From the IMG/VR virus record IMGVR_UViG_3300020192_000279, positions 1-64,000 of that record: a DNA stretch of 64,000 nucleotides; one strand, given 5' to 3'. The DNA is from a virus. The position numbers and the translations under genes were made by a program. The stretch's first letter is position 1. Every line of letters starts with the position of its first letter. Shown one piece after another: positions 42,309-50,922 of this stretch. The notes beneath the pieces were generated by a model. The model made no database searches. It saw only the letters and a program-made list of their open reading frames with translations, and was not told where the DNA came from.

Positions 42309-43177
42309 CAATGCGTATTCTAGTTTCATACAGAGGAATTCCTCAGTCTCGTGGCTGGGCGACTGGGGATTGCGTCGTTCGTGCTTTTCAAGAACTTGGG
42401 CACGAAGCTGTTCCATATGGTAACTACTATCAGACACAAGAGAGACTAGAGGGCTCACGGAAGGTCTTAGAAGAAGACTGGGACTTATTCTTATTTCTTG
42501 AATGCGGCGATGGCGATCCTGTCTATACAGAGCTAATGAATGTACGGTCACGTAAGCGAGCTAGCTGGTTTTTTGATGCCGCACTCTATCCTGATCGTTG
42601 GCGAGCAATCAATAACATGTTTGGCTTTGATGTTAACTTTATGGCCAACGCCAATATGATCTACGATGGAATGTACTTGCCATACGCCGCCGACGAGAAG
42701 TTGCATTTTAGATCTTATCAAGAAAAGGTTCGTGACTTTCTAATCATAGGTTCTGATAGACCAGAACGTCGCCACCTTTACAATCTAATTAGACAATATT
42801 GTCCGGCAGCAAGAACAGATTTTTTGCATGGCGTGTTTAGAGAGCAGTACATTGATGAGATAGCTAGATCTCATTATGTTGTAAATGATGTTGCTGGTGG
42901 AGGGGGTGGTTTATTACCCATGAGATGCACCGAAACCATGGCGGCGTGTAGTGTGCTCCTCAGTGTACAAGATTCGGCCCTGCATACCATTGGCAATGAT
43001 CTTGAGCACTTTATTTCATTTCAAGACGAAAACGATCTCGTTGGCAATATTCCAAAAATGTTTTCTGTGGGAGAAAGTCTTTCCAAGAGAATTGCCACTC
43101 AGGGCCAAGAGCATTGCTTGAAGAACCATACCTACAGGAATAGATGTTCGGCTATTTTGACTAGGATATTCCCGTAA
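42305..43177 (+). CDS. Glycosyltransferase-like protein (CgeB/GT1-type, 290 aa)
   Basis: Start chosen at 42305 (ATGA overlap with IscA). The longer frame from 42284 is unnecessary. The 290-aa product begins 'MRILVSYRGIPQSRGWATGDCVVRAFQELGHEA', the fold and glycine loop of a GT-B enzyme, and has 'SHYVVNDVAGGGGGLLPMRCTETMAACSVLLS', the donor-binding helix. The C-terminal sugar-binding part is short, as in CgeB-like proteins. The 43941 gene in this operon is similar in size and layout. Confidence 0.7.
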   Translation: MTMRILVSYRGIPQSRGWATGDCVVRAFQELGHEAVPYGNYYQTQERLEGSRKVLEEDWDLFLFLECGDGDPVYTELMNVRSRKRASWFFDAALYPDRWRAINNMFGFDVNFMANANMIYDGMYLPYAADEKLHFRSYQEKVRDFLIIGSDRPERRHLYNLIRQYCPAARTDFLHGVFREQYIDEIARSHYVVNDVAGGGGGLLPMRCTETMAACSVLLSVQDSALHTIGNDLEHFISFQDENDLVGNIPKMFSVGESLSKRIATQGQEHCLKNHTYRNRCSAILTRIFP

Positions 43178-43269
43178 TTATTCCAGATAGTGCTGGACAA
43201 GATGTTGTTTTTAAGTAACCATATATATAGGCACCGTTGTTTGACGATCTTAAAAAAAGTTGTTTCCAC

Positions 43270-43944
43270 ATGAAAGAGTCTGACAAGATTAGTATTTTAG
43301 TTTGCTGTCACAGCAACGATCATGAGCACGACATGCTTTTGCAAGCTGCTCTTGAGTCTTTAACTCGACAGACGTATCAAAATTTTGAAACTGTTTTAGT
43401 GCTTGATGAGTGTCATGAAGGCACGAAATGGATAGCTGAGCCCTATAAGGATATTTTAAGTATTAAGATCCATGAGCGTCCCCATAAGCAAGGCTTGGCA
43501 ATAGCCAAGAACTTTGGTTTAGCTCGCTGTGCGGGTCAATGGGTTGCCTACCTTGATGCTGACGATCAGTGGATGGATTGTAAGCTTGAACTGCAACGCA
43601 ACTTCCTTTTAGAGAACGAGAATACGGATTTTGTATTTTGTGAAGTATGGGATAATCATGCTGGTACGCTAACTCCTAACTGTTTCAAGATTGGGCAATA
43701 CGAAACCCACGCGGCAATCGCTACTGCGATGCCGCGTGAGAATGTTGTATGTCACGGCTCAGCGTTAATTCGTAAATTAGCTATTGATTCTCTGGGTGGT
43801 TACAGTACTCACCGTTCACTATTGGGTCGCGAAGACTGGGATTTGTGGCAAAGAGCTATCGCTAATGGATTTCATTTCTATAAAATACCAGAAAGATTGT
43901 ATATTTATGGCATGGGAACTAGCGTTGTTCGTGGCGAAATATGA
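43270..43944 (+). CDS. Glycosyltransferase, GT2 family
   Basis: ATG 43270 is chosen over TTG 43237. The 92-nt gap before it holds an AT-rich stretch (ATATATATAG) and no strong ribosome site. The 224-aa enzyme has 'ISILVCCHSNDHEHDMLLQAALESLTRQTYQNFE' and 'GLAIAKNFGLARCAGQWVAYLDADDQW', the GT2 nucleotide-binding strand, acceptor helix and DxD motif (Asp96-Ala-Asp98-Asp). It ends in an ATGA overlap with the next transferase. Confidence 0.85.
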   Translation: MKESDKISILVCCHSNDHEHDMLLQAALESLTRQTYQNFETVLVLDECHEGTKWIAEPYKDILSIKIHERPHKQGLAIAKNFGLARCAGQWVAYLDADDQWMDCKLELQRNFLLENENTDFVFCEVWDNHAGTLTPNCFKIGQYETHAAIATAMPRENVVCHGSALIRKLAIDSLGGYSTHRSLLGREDWDLWQRAIANGFHFYKIPERLYIYGMGTSVVRGEI

Positions 43945-44909
43945 TGAAAAAAGTCTTGTATGTAGGTTTGTTGCATAACTATGGTAAGCCCGAAGAGGGC
44001 TTCTCATACGAGCATATGAATATTGAAGCTGGCCTTCGTGACTGTGATATGTTTGAAGTGACGTATTGGTATCCTGATTCGTACGTCTATCAAGATTCTG
44101 CCGAAGAAGTTTTCACGAGCCAGAAGTTCGACGCCATCTTTCATGTCGCCTTTAACGAATCACTAGATCTGCCTGAGGGGGTAGCAAAGCTAGCCCTCAG
44201 GCAGGATATTCCAGTCATACAATGGGATTGCGACAGCTCTTGGCGTTTCCAGAACTGGATCTTCCCGCGTCGTGACCGCGTGAGTCACTTTGTCACGACA
44301 CATTCAGCCATGGTGCCGCAGTACGAGAAGAATGGCTTGAAAGTTATTAAGTCACAGTGGGCTGGTTCCCCGGCGTATAAGGCGAATTCGGGGGTGTATA
44401 TGTACGACGCTACGTTTGTTGGCCAGAAGCATGGTCAGATGCCGAATGGCAAATTTCTACGCTCAGAGATCGTGGATGCCATTATGAATGCTGGTATCCG
44501 CGTTGACATCTTTGGTAATTACTGGGATGGCTATGCTAATTGGCATGGCTACGCGAAGGACTTTGAAGAAGTGATTCGCGTATTCAATCAGTCGCGTGTC
44601 AATTTGAATCTGTCGAATCCATGGCATCATGGAACGATGCCACAGATTAAGGGCAGGCACTTCGAAATTCCTCAGTGTCAAGGGTTTCAGATTAGTACGC
44701 CAGCAGACGATCTTGAATCTTACTTTGTACCAGACAAGGAAATAGTCATTGCCAAAAACGTTCAAGAGTTGATTGAGAAGACACAATACTATCTTGCCAA
44801 TCCAGAGGAGCGAGAGGTAATTGCTCAAGCGGGTCGTGACCGTATGCTTCGTGACCATCAATGGTACCATCGTTTCGAGTACATCTTTAAGGAAGTGGGA
44901 TTGCTATGA
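43941..44909 (+). CDS. Glycosyltransferase, CgeB/GT1_2-like
   Basis: A 322-aa GT-B-type protein. 'VLYVGLLHNYGKPEEGFSYEHMNIEAGL' is the start and 'DATFVGQKHGQMPNGKFLRSEIVDAIM' and 'VNLNLSNPWHHG' are followed by 'QIKGRHFEIPQCQGFQISTPADDLESYF', the pattern of the Glyco_trans_1_2 (CgeB) domain in spore-coat and phage glycan clusters. The C-terminus matches 'YYLANPEEREVIAQAGRDRMLRDHQW'. It is coupled to a methyltransferase gene by ATGA. Confidence 0.82.
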   Translation: MMKKVLYVGLLHNYGKPEEGFSYEHMNIEAGLRDCDMFEVTYWYPDSYVYQDSAEEVFTSQKFDAIFHVAFNESLDLPEGVAKLALRQDIPVIQWDCDSSWRFQNWIFPRRDRVSHFVTTHSAMVPQYEKNGLKVIKSQWAGSPAYKANSGVYMYDATFVGQKHGQMPNGKFLRSEIVDAIMNAGIRVDIFGNYWDGYANWHGYAKDFEEVIRVFNQSRVNLNLSNPWHHGTMPQIKGRHFEIPQCQGFQISTPADDLESYFVPDKEIVIAKNVQELIEKTQYYLANPEEREVIAQAGRDRMLRDHQWYHRFEYIFKEVGLL

Positions 44910-45439
44910 GATTGAATCTAGCATCACACGGCGACAACCGCGAAGGTTACGTCAACATTGATTACGATCATCCCTCGGCAGACCTCAAGGCCGATGTTTC
45001 GGCACTGCCGTACGAGGAAGATTCGGTAGATCAGATCCTGGCTTACCACATTCTCGAACACTTTCGAGCCGGTGAGTACGAGCCACAACTATCGAATCCG
45101 CTCAATCCCAAGACAGCAATGGCTGCTCTTGCTGAGTGGCGTCGAGTCCTGAAACCGGGCGGCACACTAGAGATCAAGGTGCCGGACTTCGAGAAGATCG
45201 TTTGGCTTTACTTCAACTTCCCTCAATGGGCCAGAGCAGAATCCAGCGTCAACGCTCCATTTGGTAGCTACTCGGATTGGGTTGTATCTAACGGGCAGCA
45301 CCAGTGCCTCTTCGACAAGAAGGCCATGCACAAGCTTCTGACGTTGTGTGGCTTCAAGGACATCACGTTCGTTGACTCGCCAGCGGTTGCCGTAATTGAC
45401 AGAGCGAATTTAGAGATGTATGTAATCTGCTCTAAGTGA
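44906..45439 (+). CDS. SAM-dependent methyltransferase (type 11)
   Basis: A 177-aa class I methyltransferase. 'LNLASHGDNREGYVNIDYDH' is the first strand and acidic loop, 'DQILAYHILEHF' the second, and 'EWRRVLKPGGTLEIKVPDFEKIV' the typical motif III strand. It would methylate a sugar or other small group in the glycan pathway. One of four such enzymes in the island. Confidence 0.75.
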   Translation: MRLNLASHGDNREGYVNIDYDHPSADLKADVSALPYEEDSVDQILAYHILEHFRAGEYEPQLSNPLNPKTAMAALAEWRRVLKPGGTLEIKVPDFEKIVWLYFNFPQWARAESSVNAPFGSYSDWVVSNGQHQCLFDKKAMHKLLTLCGFKDITFVDSPAVAVIDRANLEMYVICSK

Positions 45440-45807
45440 TGGTACGCACATACAAAACACTTGAGTTTGGTAGAGCTTCTGGCAATGAAGTATGGCGGTC
45501 ATACATCGCTCGTGCCGCATCTAAGGGACTGGCTTGGGAATTGACACGCTGTGAATTTGATGCACTGATATCTCGATCATGTGTCTATTGCAGTAGACCT
45601 CCCGGCAACATCAAAAACAACGGCAGAAACTATGGCCATTTGTTTTACAATGGCATTGATAGAGTTGACAATCGTCTCGGATACATCAAGAGTAATGTAG
45701 TCTCGTGCTGTGCCATCTGTAACAGAGCTAAAGGCACGCTCACCACACAAGAATTCGATCTATGGATTCATGATCTCATGCGAGTACAACATGGACTACC
45801 AAACTAG
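45439..45807 (+). CDS. HNH homing endonuclease
   Basis: Start at ATG 45439 (1-nt overlap with the upstream stop). A 122-aa HNH protein: 'CVYCSRPPG', then 'YGHLFYNGIDRVDN' and 'VVSCCAICNRAKGTL', the Cys-x-x-Cys ... Asp-Arg-x-Asp-Asn ... Cys-x-x-Cys-Asn layout. It is clearly paralogous to the 46426 gene, which flanks the other side of the methyltransferase at 45791. It fills the junction between two operon genes. Confidence 0.85.
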   Translation: MVRTYKTLEFGRASGNEVWRSYIARAASKGLAWELTRCEFDALISRSCVYCSRPPGNIKNNGRNYGHLFYNGIDRVDNRLGYIKSNVVSCCAICNRAKGTLTTQEFDLWIHDLMRVQHGLPN

Positions 45808-46426
45808 ACGCGACAATCACGACTTCATGACCGAAGAGCACATCTCGGTGTTCCTACGTAATCACAACACGGGCACGGACAACCTGGGTCGTCATCGCCT
45901 AGCAGCTATCGTTCGCGAACACGCGAAGCCAATGGTGCTTGACGTAGCCTGCGGGACCTGCGTTACGTGGGAGGTCATGAAGGCCGTTGGCGTTGACTGC
46001 CAATACTGGGGCTTTGATCGCACCGAAAAGATGCTCGCCCACGCCAGAGCCCTGTATGGCGATGAGATCTACCTCCGCAAAGGCTTCATCCAATCTCTTC
46101 CTTTTGAAGCTGATTCTTTTGACATCGTTATTGCTCGCCACATTCTCGAACACTTAGGCGAAGGTTATGAACAAGCAATCAAGGAAGTCTATCGCGTTGC
46201 GTCGAAAGAGGCGATCGTTATTCTTTTCGAGGACTTGGCCGACATGCCGCACGATGTCATCAAGGAGTCAGAGCCAGACGAGAATGATTGTACCTACTTC
46301 TGGAACACATATGCTCATGATAAGTTCATGACCTTCCTTGGTACACTGGGATGCCAAGTCAAGGTGGAGTACGTTCGTACGCCCGGTGCTGCTGCTAATG
46401 ATACGATCATTCGACTTATCAAATAA
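45791..46426 (+). CDS. SAM-dependent methyltransferase
   Basis: ATG 45791 is used. The frame reaches back to 45710, inside the HNH gene. The 211-aa enzyme has the SAM-binding loop 'PMVLDVACGTCVTWEVMKAVG', 'CQYWGFDRTEKMLAHARALYG', and 'DSFDIVIARHILEHLG' with the typical acidic/Leu strand. A methyltransferase of a sugar or other glycan group is likely. It is flanked on both sides by HNH genes. Confidence 0.78.
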   Translation: MDYQTRRDNHDFMTEEHISVFLRNHNTGTDNLGRHRLAAIVREHAKPMVLDVACGTCVTWEVMKAVGVDCQYWGFDRTEKMLAHARALYGDEIYLRKGFIQSLPFEADSFDIVIARHILEHLGEGYEQAIKEVYRVASKEAIVILFEDLADMPHDVIKESEPDENDCTYFWNTYAHDKFMTFLGTLGCQVKVEYVRTPGAAANDTIIRLIK

Positions 46427-46980
46427 TGCACAAACGAATTCAAAACCTTGACGGCAAGAAGTTTGGTAGCTTGACGGCTACTAACATAACTCGTAAACGT
46501 CGTAATAGAAAATTGCAGCGTCTATGTCATTGTGATTGTGGGCAAGATTCTTGGGTCGAGACAAATGCCTTGATAAGCGGCGGCACCAAAAGTTGTGGCT
46601 GTAAGCAAGGCGGTGGTAGAAAATTGTCTTTTGGTACCGCCTCAAGAAATGAAGTCTTAAGAAATTACAAAAGCAGTGCTAAGAAACGTGCTCTTGTTTG
46701 GAAAATTACCGACAAAGAGTTTGACGAGCTAACAAGTGGCATATGTCATTATTGTGGCTCGCCACCCTCTAGAGTCAAACATACTGGAAGAAATTATGGT
46801 GACTTTGTTTATAATGGTATTGATAGAATTGATAGTGCTATAGGATATACTGTCAAAAATGTTGTCCCTTGTTGTACGCTATGCAATAGAGCTAAAAACA
46901 CCATGAACTATATTGATTTTATTCATTGGATTGATAATATCAGGACGCACAATCGTTTGGAGGTTGTATATGTTTCATGA
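46426..46980 (+). CDS. HNH homing endonuclease with N-terminal zinc domain
   Basis: A 184-aa protein overlapping the methyltransferase stop by 1 nt. An N-terminal domain with 'CHCDCGQDSW' and 'SCGC' resembles the zinc/AP2-type DNA-recognition units of homing enzymes. The nuclease core repeats the 45439 layout: 'CHYCGSPPS', 'GRNYGDFVYNGIDRID', 'VVPCCTLCNRAKNT'. It is a paralogue with an added N-terminal domain. It overlaps the next gene by 11 nt and carries that gene's GGAGG ribosome site. Confidence 0.85.
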   Translation: MHKRIQNLDGKKFGSLTATNITRKRRNRKLQRLCHCDCGQDSWVETNALISGGTKSCGCKQGGGRKLSFGTASRNEVLRNYKSSAKKRALVWKITDKEFDELTSGICHYCGSPPSRVKHTGRNYGDFVYNGIDRIDSAIGYTVKNVVPCCTLCNRAKNTMNYIDFIHWIDNIRTHNRLEVVYVS

Positions 46981-47818
46981 TGTGACGTACGGGGTTTTGC
47001 ATTACAATCCCAGCCTAGATGCAGGTGCGACTCGTGCGTATATTAATGCTGTTGATTCTTTAGCACAAAATAGAAGCTCTAGTTTGCGTAGTGAAATTTT
47101 TCTTATTGATCAAAATAGTGATCAAGAGTTAACGAATACACTTGCTAAAAAATATGGCTTTAGTTCATTATGTTTAAACAAAAACATTGGCATTAGTCGT
47201 GGTATTAACCTACTTGCCAATATAGCTCGTGGCGAATTTGTGTCTCTTGTGACCTCTGACGTGACGTTTACGCCTGGACTAGATGACGCTTTGGTATCGA
47301 CACTTCGTGCCGATCCCAAAATTTATCAGATCTGTCCAACGTCAGACAACTCATCGCTAGATCATCAACGAATGCAACAAGCTCGTCCAGACGGCATTCT
47401 TGTCGAAAACCTTGTACAAGAATTGACTATCCAGTTTTGGCCACGTACTGTTTTCGACAAGATCGGATACTTTGACGAACGCTGGAAAGCATGCTATGAG
47501 AATATGGACTTTGCTCTACGTGCGTTTCTGGAAGGTGGCTCTGTAGTTGTTGATCAGCGTGTCTTTTGTCATCACGAACATAATGGCACCACTAAGAGCG
47601 GTGCTATTCACAAGGCGTATGACGGCTATATGTCAATGCCCAATGGTCTTGATCATCAGCCGCTCTTGCAGATGTGGCGTGACAAGTGGCCCAACCTTGA
47701 AAGATACATGAATCACTATGACACATTCACTAAGGATATGGGCCAAACGCGGGCGGCAATGTTTTTTGCGTATAGCAAGAACGTGTATCTGCCGTATGTA
47801 CAAGAGGTCCCTTATTAA
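46970..47818 (+). CDS. Glycosyltransferase, GT2 family
   Basis: Start at ATG 46970, with TTTGGAGG inside the end of the HNH gene. The 282-aa enzyme shows 'VTYGVLHYNPSLDAGATRAYINAVDSL', 'IFLIDQNSDQELTNTLAKKYG' and 'NKNIGISRGINLLANIARGEFVSLVTSDV', the GT2 fold and acidic motif. It is preceded by selfish DNA and followed by two methyltransferases. Donor and acceptor unknown. Confidence 0.8.
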   Translation: MFHDVTYGVLHYNPSLDAGATRAYINAVDSLAQNRSSSLRSEIFLIDQNSDQELTNTLAKKYGFSSLCLNKNIGISRGINLLANIARGEFVSLVTSDVTFTPGLDDALVSTLRADPKIYQICPTSDNSSLDHQRMQQARPDGILVENLVQELTIQFWPRTVFDKIGYFDERWKACYENMDFALRAFLEGGSVVVDQRVFCHHEHNGTTKSGAIHKAYDGYMSMPNGLDHQPLLQMWRDKWPNLERYMNHYDTFTKDMGQTRAAMFFAYSKNVYLPYVQEVPY

Positions 47819-47819
47819 C

Positions 47820-48401
47820 ATGAAACGCTACGATATCATTCGTCATCTGATTGAGGCACGCGACTACAAGTCGTATCTTGAAATTGGTGTACTGGGACAG
47901 GAAACATTCAACAGCTTGCCGCCATTAGATGTTAAACATAGTGTTGATCCTAATGGGCAAGCTGTGTTTAATACTACCTCCGACGACTTTTTCAAGAATC
48001 ATTGTGATCAATATTATGATTTAATCTTTATTGACGGCTTGCATCTTGAAGAGCAAGTGCAAAGAGATATGGAAAATTCATTGACACACCTAAACGAAGG
48101 TGGCATAATTATAGTACATGACTGCTTGCCTTCGGCAGAGTACGAGCAACTGCGAGAAGGTGTTAGTGGCAAACCATGGACTGGGGACGTGTGGAAGGCA
48201 TTTGCAAAGCTGCGAGCGGATCGTAGGGACTTAATTATGCGTGTTGTGGATACTGATTATGGATGTGGGTTAATTGAGCGTGGTGTCGATCCGGTCGAGT
48301 ACCACTCAATTGATGGCGATTACACCTGGGACTTCTTCTGTAAGAATCGTAACAAAATCATGGGTGTGATTACACCGGAGCAGTTCATTGGACGTTCATA
48401 A
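47820..48401 (+). CDS. SAM-dependent methyltransferase (Methyltransf_24-like)
   Basis: Start at ATG 47820, 1 nt after the upstream stop. The frame extends to 47718 within the transferase. The 193-aa protein has 'SYLEIGVLGQETFNSL', 'YYDLIFIDGLHLEEQVQRDME' and 'LNEGGIIIVHDCLPS', typical of class I enzymes with a D-x-x-H active strand. It is related to methyltransferases found beside glycosyltransferases. Predicted to act on a sugar or lipid. Confidence 0.78.
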   Translation: MKRYDIIRHLIEARDYKSYLEIGVLGQETFNSLPPLDVKHSVDPNGQAVFNTTSDDFFKNHCDQYYDLIFIDGLHLEEQVQRDMENSLTHLNEGGIIIVHDCLPSAEYEQLREGVSGKPWTGDVWKAFAKLRADRRDLIMRVVDTDYGCGLIERGVDPVEYHSIDGDYTWDFFCKNRNKIMGVITPEQFIGRS

Positions 48402-48915
48402 TCGAGATTGGGTTGTAGCTCGTAACAATCTTTTGAATGGCAAGCTACTTGAGATTGGTAGTTTTGTTGTGCCCGGCCAAGAACAGATTGCCTTGCGACC
48501 AGCAGTCGCAAAGTTTGTCAATAGCTATCTCGGCATTGACATGCGTGAAGGCCCTGGCGTTGATCTCGTAACTAGCGAAGACAACGCCTTTCCTTTTGAA
48601 GATAACACATTTGATGTCGTTGTATCGTTAGATACCCTTGAACACGTTCGCAACCCTTGGACGTTCATTGAAAACGCAGCGAGAGTCCTAAAGCCCGGTG
48701 GTCACTTCTTTTTGGCTACCGTGTTTTCATTTCCTATTCATGGTTACCCGGATGACTACTGGCGTTTCACCCCCAATTGCTTGAAGATGCTCATCGAGAC
48801 CTATGGTCTCGAAGTGGCAGGTGATTTGACGCCATCTGAATGCTGTACTAAAAACCCTGCACATCACTTGGCGAACCCGACAATCGTTCGTCTAATTGCT
48901 AGAAAGCCACTATGA
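48388..48915 (+). CDS. SAM-dependent methyltransferase (type 11)
   Basis: A 175-aa protein whose best start is TTG 48388 (CCGGAG about 9 nt upstream). Later in-frame ATG codons are too far inside the fold. 'GKLLEIGSFVVPGQEQ', 'YLGIDMREGPGVDLV', 'DVVVSLDTLEHVRNPW' and 'RVLKPGGHFFLATVF' are the class I motifs. The fourth methyltransferase in the island. It overlaps the fucose synthase gene by ATGA. Confidence 0.78.
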   Translation: MDVHNRDWVVARNNLLNGKLLEIGSFVVPGQEQIALRPAVAKFVNSYLGIDMREGPGVDLVTSEDNAFPFEDNTFDVVVSLDTLEHVRNPWTFIENAARVLKPGGHFFLATVFSFPIHGYPDDYWRFTPNCLKMLIETYGLEVAGDLTPSECCTKNPAHHLANPTIVRLIARKPL

Positions 48916-49898
48916 ACGCCAAGACATTAGTTACTGGTTCGTCTGGATTTTTAGGTAAACATGTCGTTCCACTCTTACGTGCCGATGGTCATGAAGTGAT
49001 GACCCCATCAAGTAACTCTTTGAACTTACTTGACCAAGACGCTCAGGCAATTGCGAGGTATCTTGTTTTCCACGAGGTAAGTACGGTTGTTCATCTTGCT
49101 GCAATTTGTGGTGGCATCGGCATCAATAAAGACAATCCAGGTAAGTTCATGTATGAGAACTTGCAGATGGGTCTTAACGTTATCGAGGCGTGTCGCCTCG
49201 CTAACGTAAAGAAGCTTGTGAATTTGAGTACCGTCTGCTCGTATCCCAAGAACACGCCGGTGCCATTTCAAGAGAGTGATCTATGGAATGGCTATCCCGA
49301 AGAGACGAATGCTCCATATGGCATTGCTAAGAAAACGATTGTGGAGCTTGGTATTGCATACCATAAGCAGTATGGTTTAAACGTCACTAATCTAGTGCCG
49401 GTTAATATGGCCGGTGAGCACGATCATTTCGATCTTTATTCCTCTCATGTTGTGCCAGCTTTGATTCGCAAGTTTGAAGAAGCTGATCAACAAAGAGAGT
49501 ATGTAGATATCTACTCAGTGTACCAAACGTTACCAACTGACAAAGCTTTGATTAGTGCCCCACTTGTGACCTTATGGGGTACAGGATCTGCTTCTCGCGA
49601 GTTTTTGTATGCCGGTGATTGTGCCAAAGCGATTGCAATTGCCGTTCAAAAGAATACGGGGCCAGATCCCATCAATCTTGGCACTGGTCAAGAAATTACC
49701 ATCAAGCAGTTAGCCGAGTTGGTAAAGCAAATTGGTGGTTATTTTTCCAATGTCAAATGGGATCATACTAAGCCAGATGGTCAGCCACGCAGATCACTAG
49801 ATGTTTCAAGAGCCAAGAACGTGCTTCGCTGGGAAGCAACCACACCGATCGAAGAAACTGTGCGACGCACAATTGAATGGTATAGACAGAACCAATGA
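48912..49898 (+). CDS. fcl: GDP-L-fucose synthase-like epimerase/reductase
   Basis: A 328-aa SDR enzyme, the last step in making GDP-L-fucose from GDP-4-keto-6-deoxymannose. The N-terminal 'VTGSSGFLG' is the NAD(P) loop. 'AAICGGIGIN' and 'FMYENLQMGLNVIEACR' match the GER/Fcl family. Catalytic residues are Ser106/Thr107 with Cys109 ('STVCSYP'), Tyr136 and Lys140 ('YGIAK'). It sits next to the dehydratase gene in the pathway order reversed, both joined by ATGA. GDP-sugar acceptor use is expected by the neighbouring transferases. Confidence 0.88.
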   Translation: MNAKTLVTGSSGFLGKHVVPLLRADGHEVMTPSSNSLNLLDQDAQAIARYLVFHEVSTVVHLAAICGGIGINKDNPGKFMYENLQMGLNVIEACRLANVKKLVNLSTVCSYPKNTPVPFQESDLWNGYPEETNAPYGIAKKTIVELGIAYHKQYGLNVTNLVPVNMAGEHDHFDLYSSHVVPALIRKFEEADQQREYVDIYSVYQTLPTDKALISAPLVTLWGTGSASREFLYAGDCAKAIAIAVQKNTGPDPINLGTGQEITIKQLAELVKQIGGYFSNVKWDHTKPDGQPRRSLDVSRAKNVLRWEATTPIEETVRRTIEWYRQNQ

Positions 49899-50914
49899 GC
49901 AAGACAGCTATCATTACGGGCATCGGCGGCATGGACGGATTTTATCTATCTCGTTTATTGCTTGAAAAGAACTATAGGGTTGTTGGTATACTGCGTCGCT
50001 CTGCCAATAAGAACGACGCTCGCTTACGCACATTGCAAGGCTCACCCAACCTGCATCTAGTGTATGGCGACATTACCGATGCGGCAAGTATCAGTACGAT
50101 AGTTGAGCAGTTTAGACCTGATGAATTTTATCATCTAGCCGCCAACTCTTTCGTGGGATGCTCATGGACATCGCCCAACCATGTGTTTGAAACGAATACA
50201 ATTGGTGTAATTAATTGCCTAGAAGCATTGCGACAGTTCAAGAAGGACTGTCGTTTTTACTTTGCTGGCAGTAGCGAGATGTATGGCGATTACGTTAAGC
50301 GTAAGGGCGGCAACGTTCTTCTGGACGAAAACTCACCAATGATTGCCGCATCACCTTATGGAGTATCTAAGGTAGCGGGATATCAAATGACAAAGGTGTA
50401 CAGAGAGTCATATGATATGTTTGCTGCGTGCGGCATTCTATTCAATCACTCTGCTCCTCATCGCGGCGAAGAGTTTTTTACTCGAAAAGTCACAAGTCAG
50501 TTGGCCAAGATCTTTTGGGGCCGTCAAGATCAACTTGTCTTGGGCAACCTTACTGCCAAACGTGACGAGGGCTATAGTGGCGATTACGTTAAGGCTATGT
50601 GGCTCATGCTGCAACATGACAAGCCAGACGATTTCGTTATTTCAACCGGCGAGACCCATAGCTGTCTAGAATGGCTTGACCACACACTCGACTTCTTTCA
50701 CCTTTCAAGCGATTGTGTTACCACGTCTTCTAGTTTGGTTCGCCCCAACGAAGTGAATGTATTAATTGGTGACTCTACTAAAGCACGCGAGGTTTTAGGG
50801 TGGACGCCATCTGTAAGCTACAAAGAATTGAATACTAAGATGTGTTGTTATGATTACCATCTTCAATCATTGAACCCCGAGTTCGCTCGTCGAGCGGACG
50901 AGTTCCTTTTCTAG
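49895..50914 (+). CDS. gmd: GDP-mannose 4,6-dehydratase
   Basis: A 339-aa SDR enzyme that converts GDP-mannose to GDP-4-keto-6-deoxymannose, the substrate of the upstream Fcl-like enzyme. 'TGIGGMDGFYLSRLLLEKNY' is the family's TGxxGxDG loop. 'GILRRSAN', 'GDITDAASI', 'YHLAANSFVG', and the catalytic set Ser127, Glu128, Tyr155 and Lys159 ('SSEMYG', 'SPYGVSKVAG') are present, followed by 'ILFNHSAPHRGEEFFTRK'. Together with Fcl and the cupin, this is the core of a GDP-fucose route. It ends 8 nt before the next gene. Confidence 0.93.
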   Translation: MSKTAIITGIGGMDGFYLSRLLLEKNYRVVGILRRSANKNDARLRTLQGSPNLHLVYGDITDAASISTIVEQFRPDEFYHLAANSFVGCSWTSPNHVFETNTIGVINCLEALRQFKKDCRFYFAGSSEMYGDYVKRKGGNVLLDENSPMIAASPYGVSKVAGYQMTKVYRESYDMFAACGILFNHSAPHRGEEFFTRKVTSQLAKIFWGRQDQLVLGNLTAKRDEGYSGDYVKAMWLMLQHDKPDDFVISTGETHSCLEWLDHTLDFFHLSSDCVTTSSSLVRPNEVNVLIGDSTKAREVLGWTPSVSYKELNTKMCCYDYHLQSLNPEFARRADEFLF

Positions 50915-50922
50915 GAGTAAAT

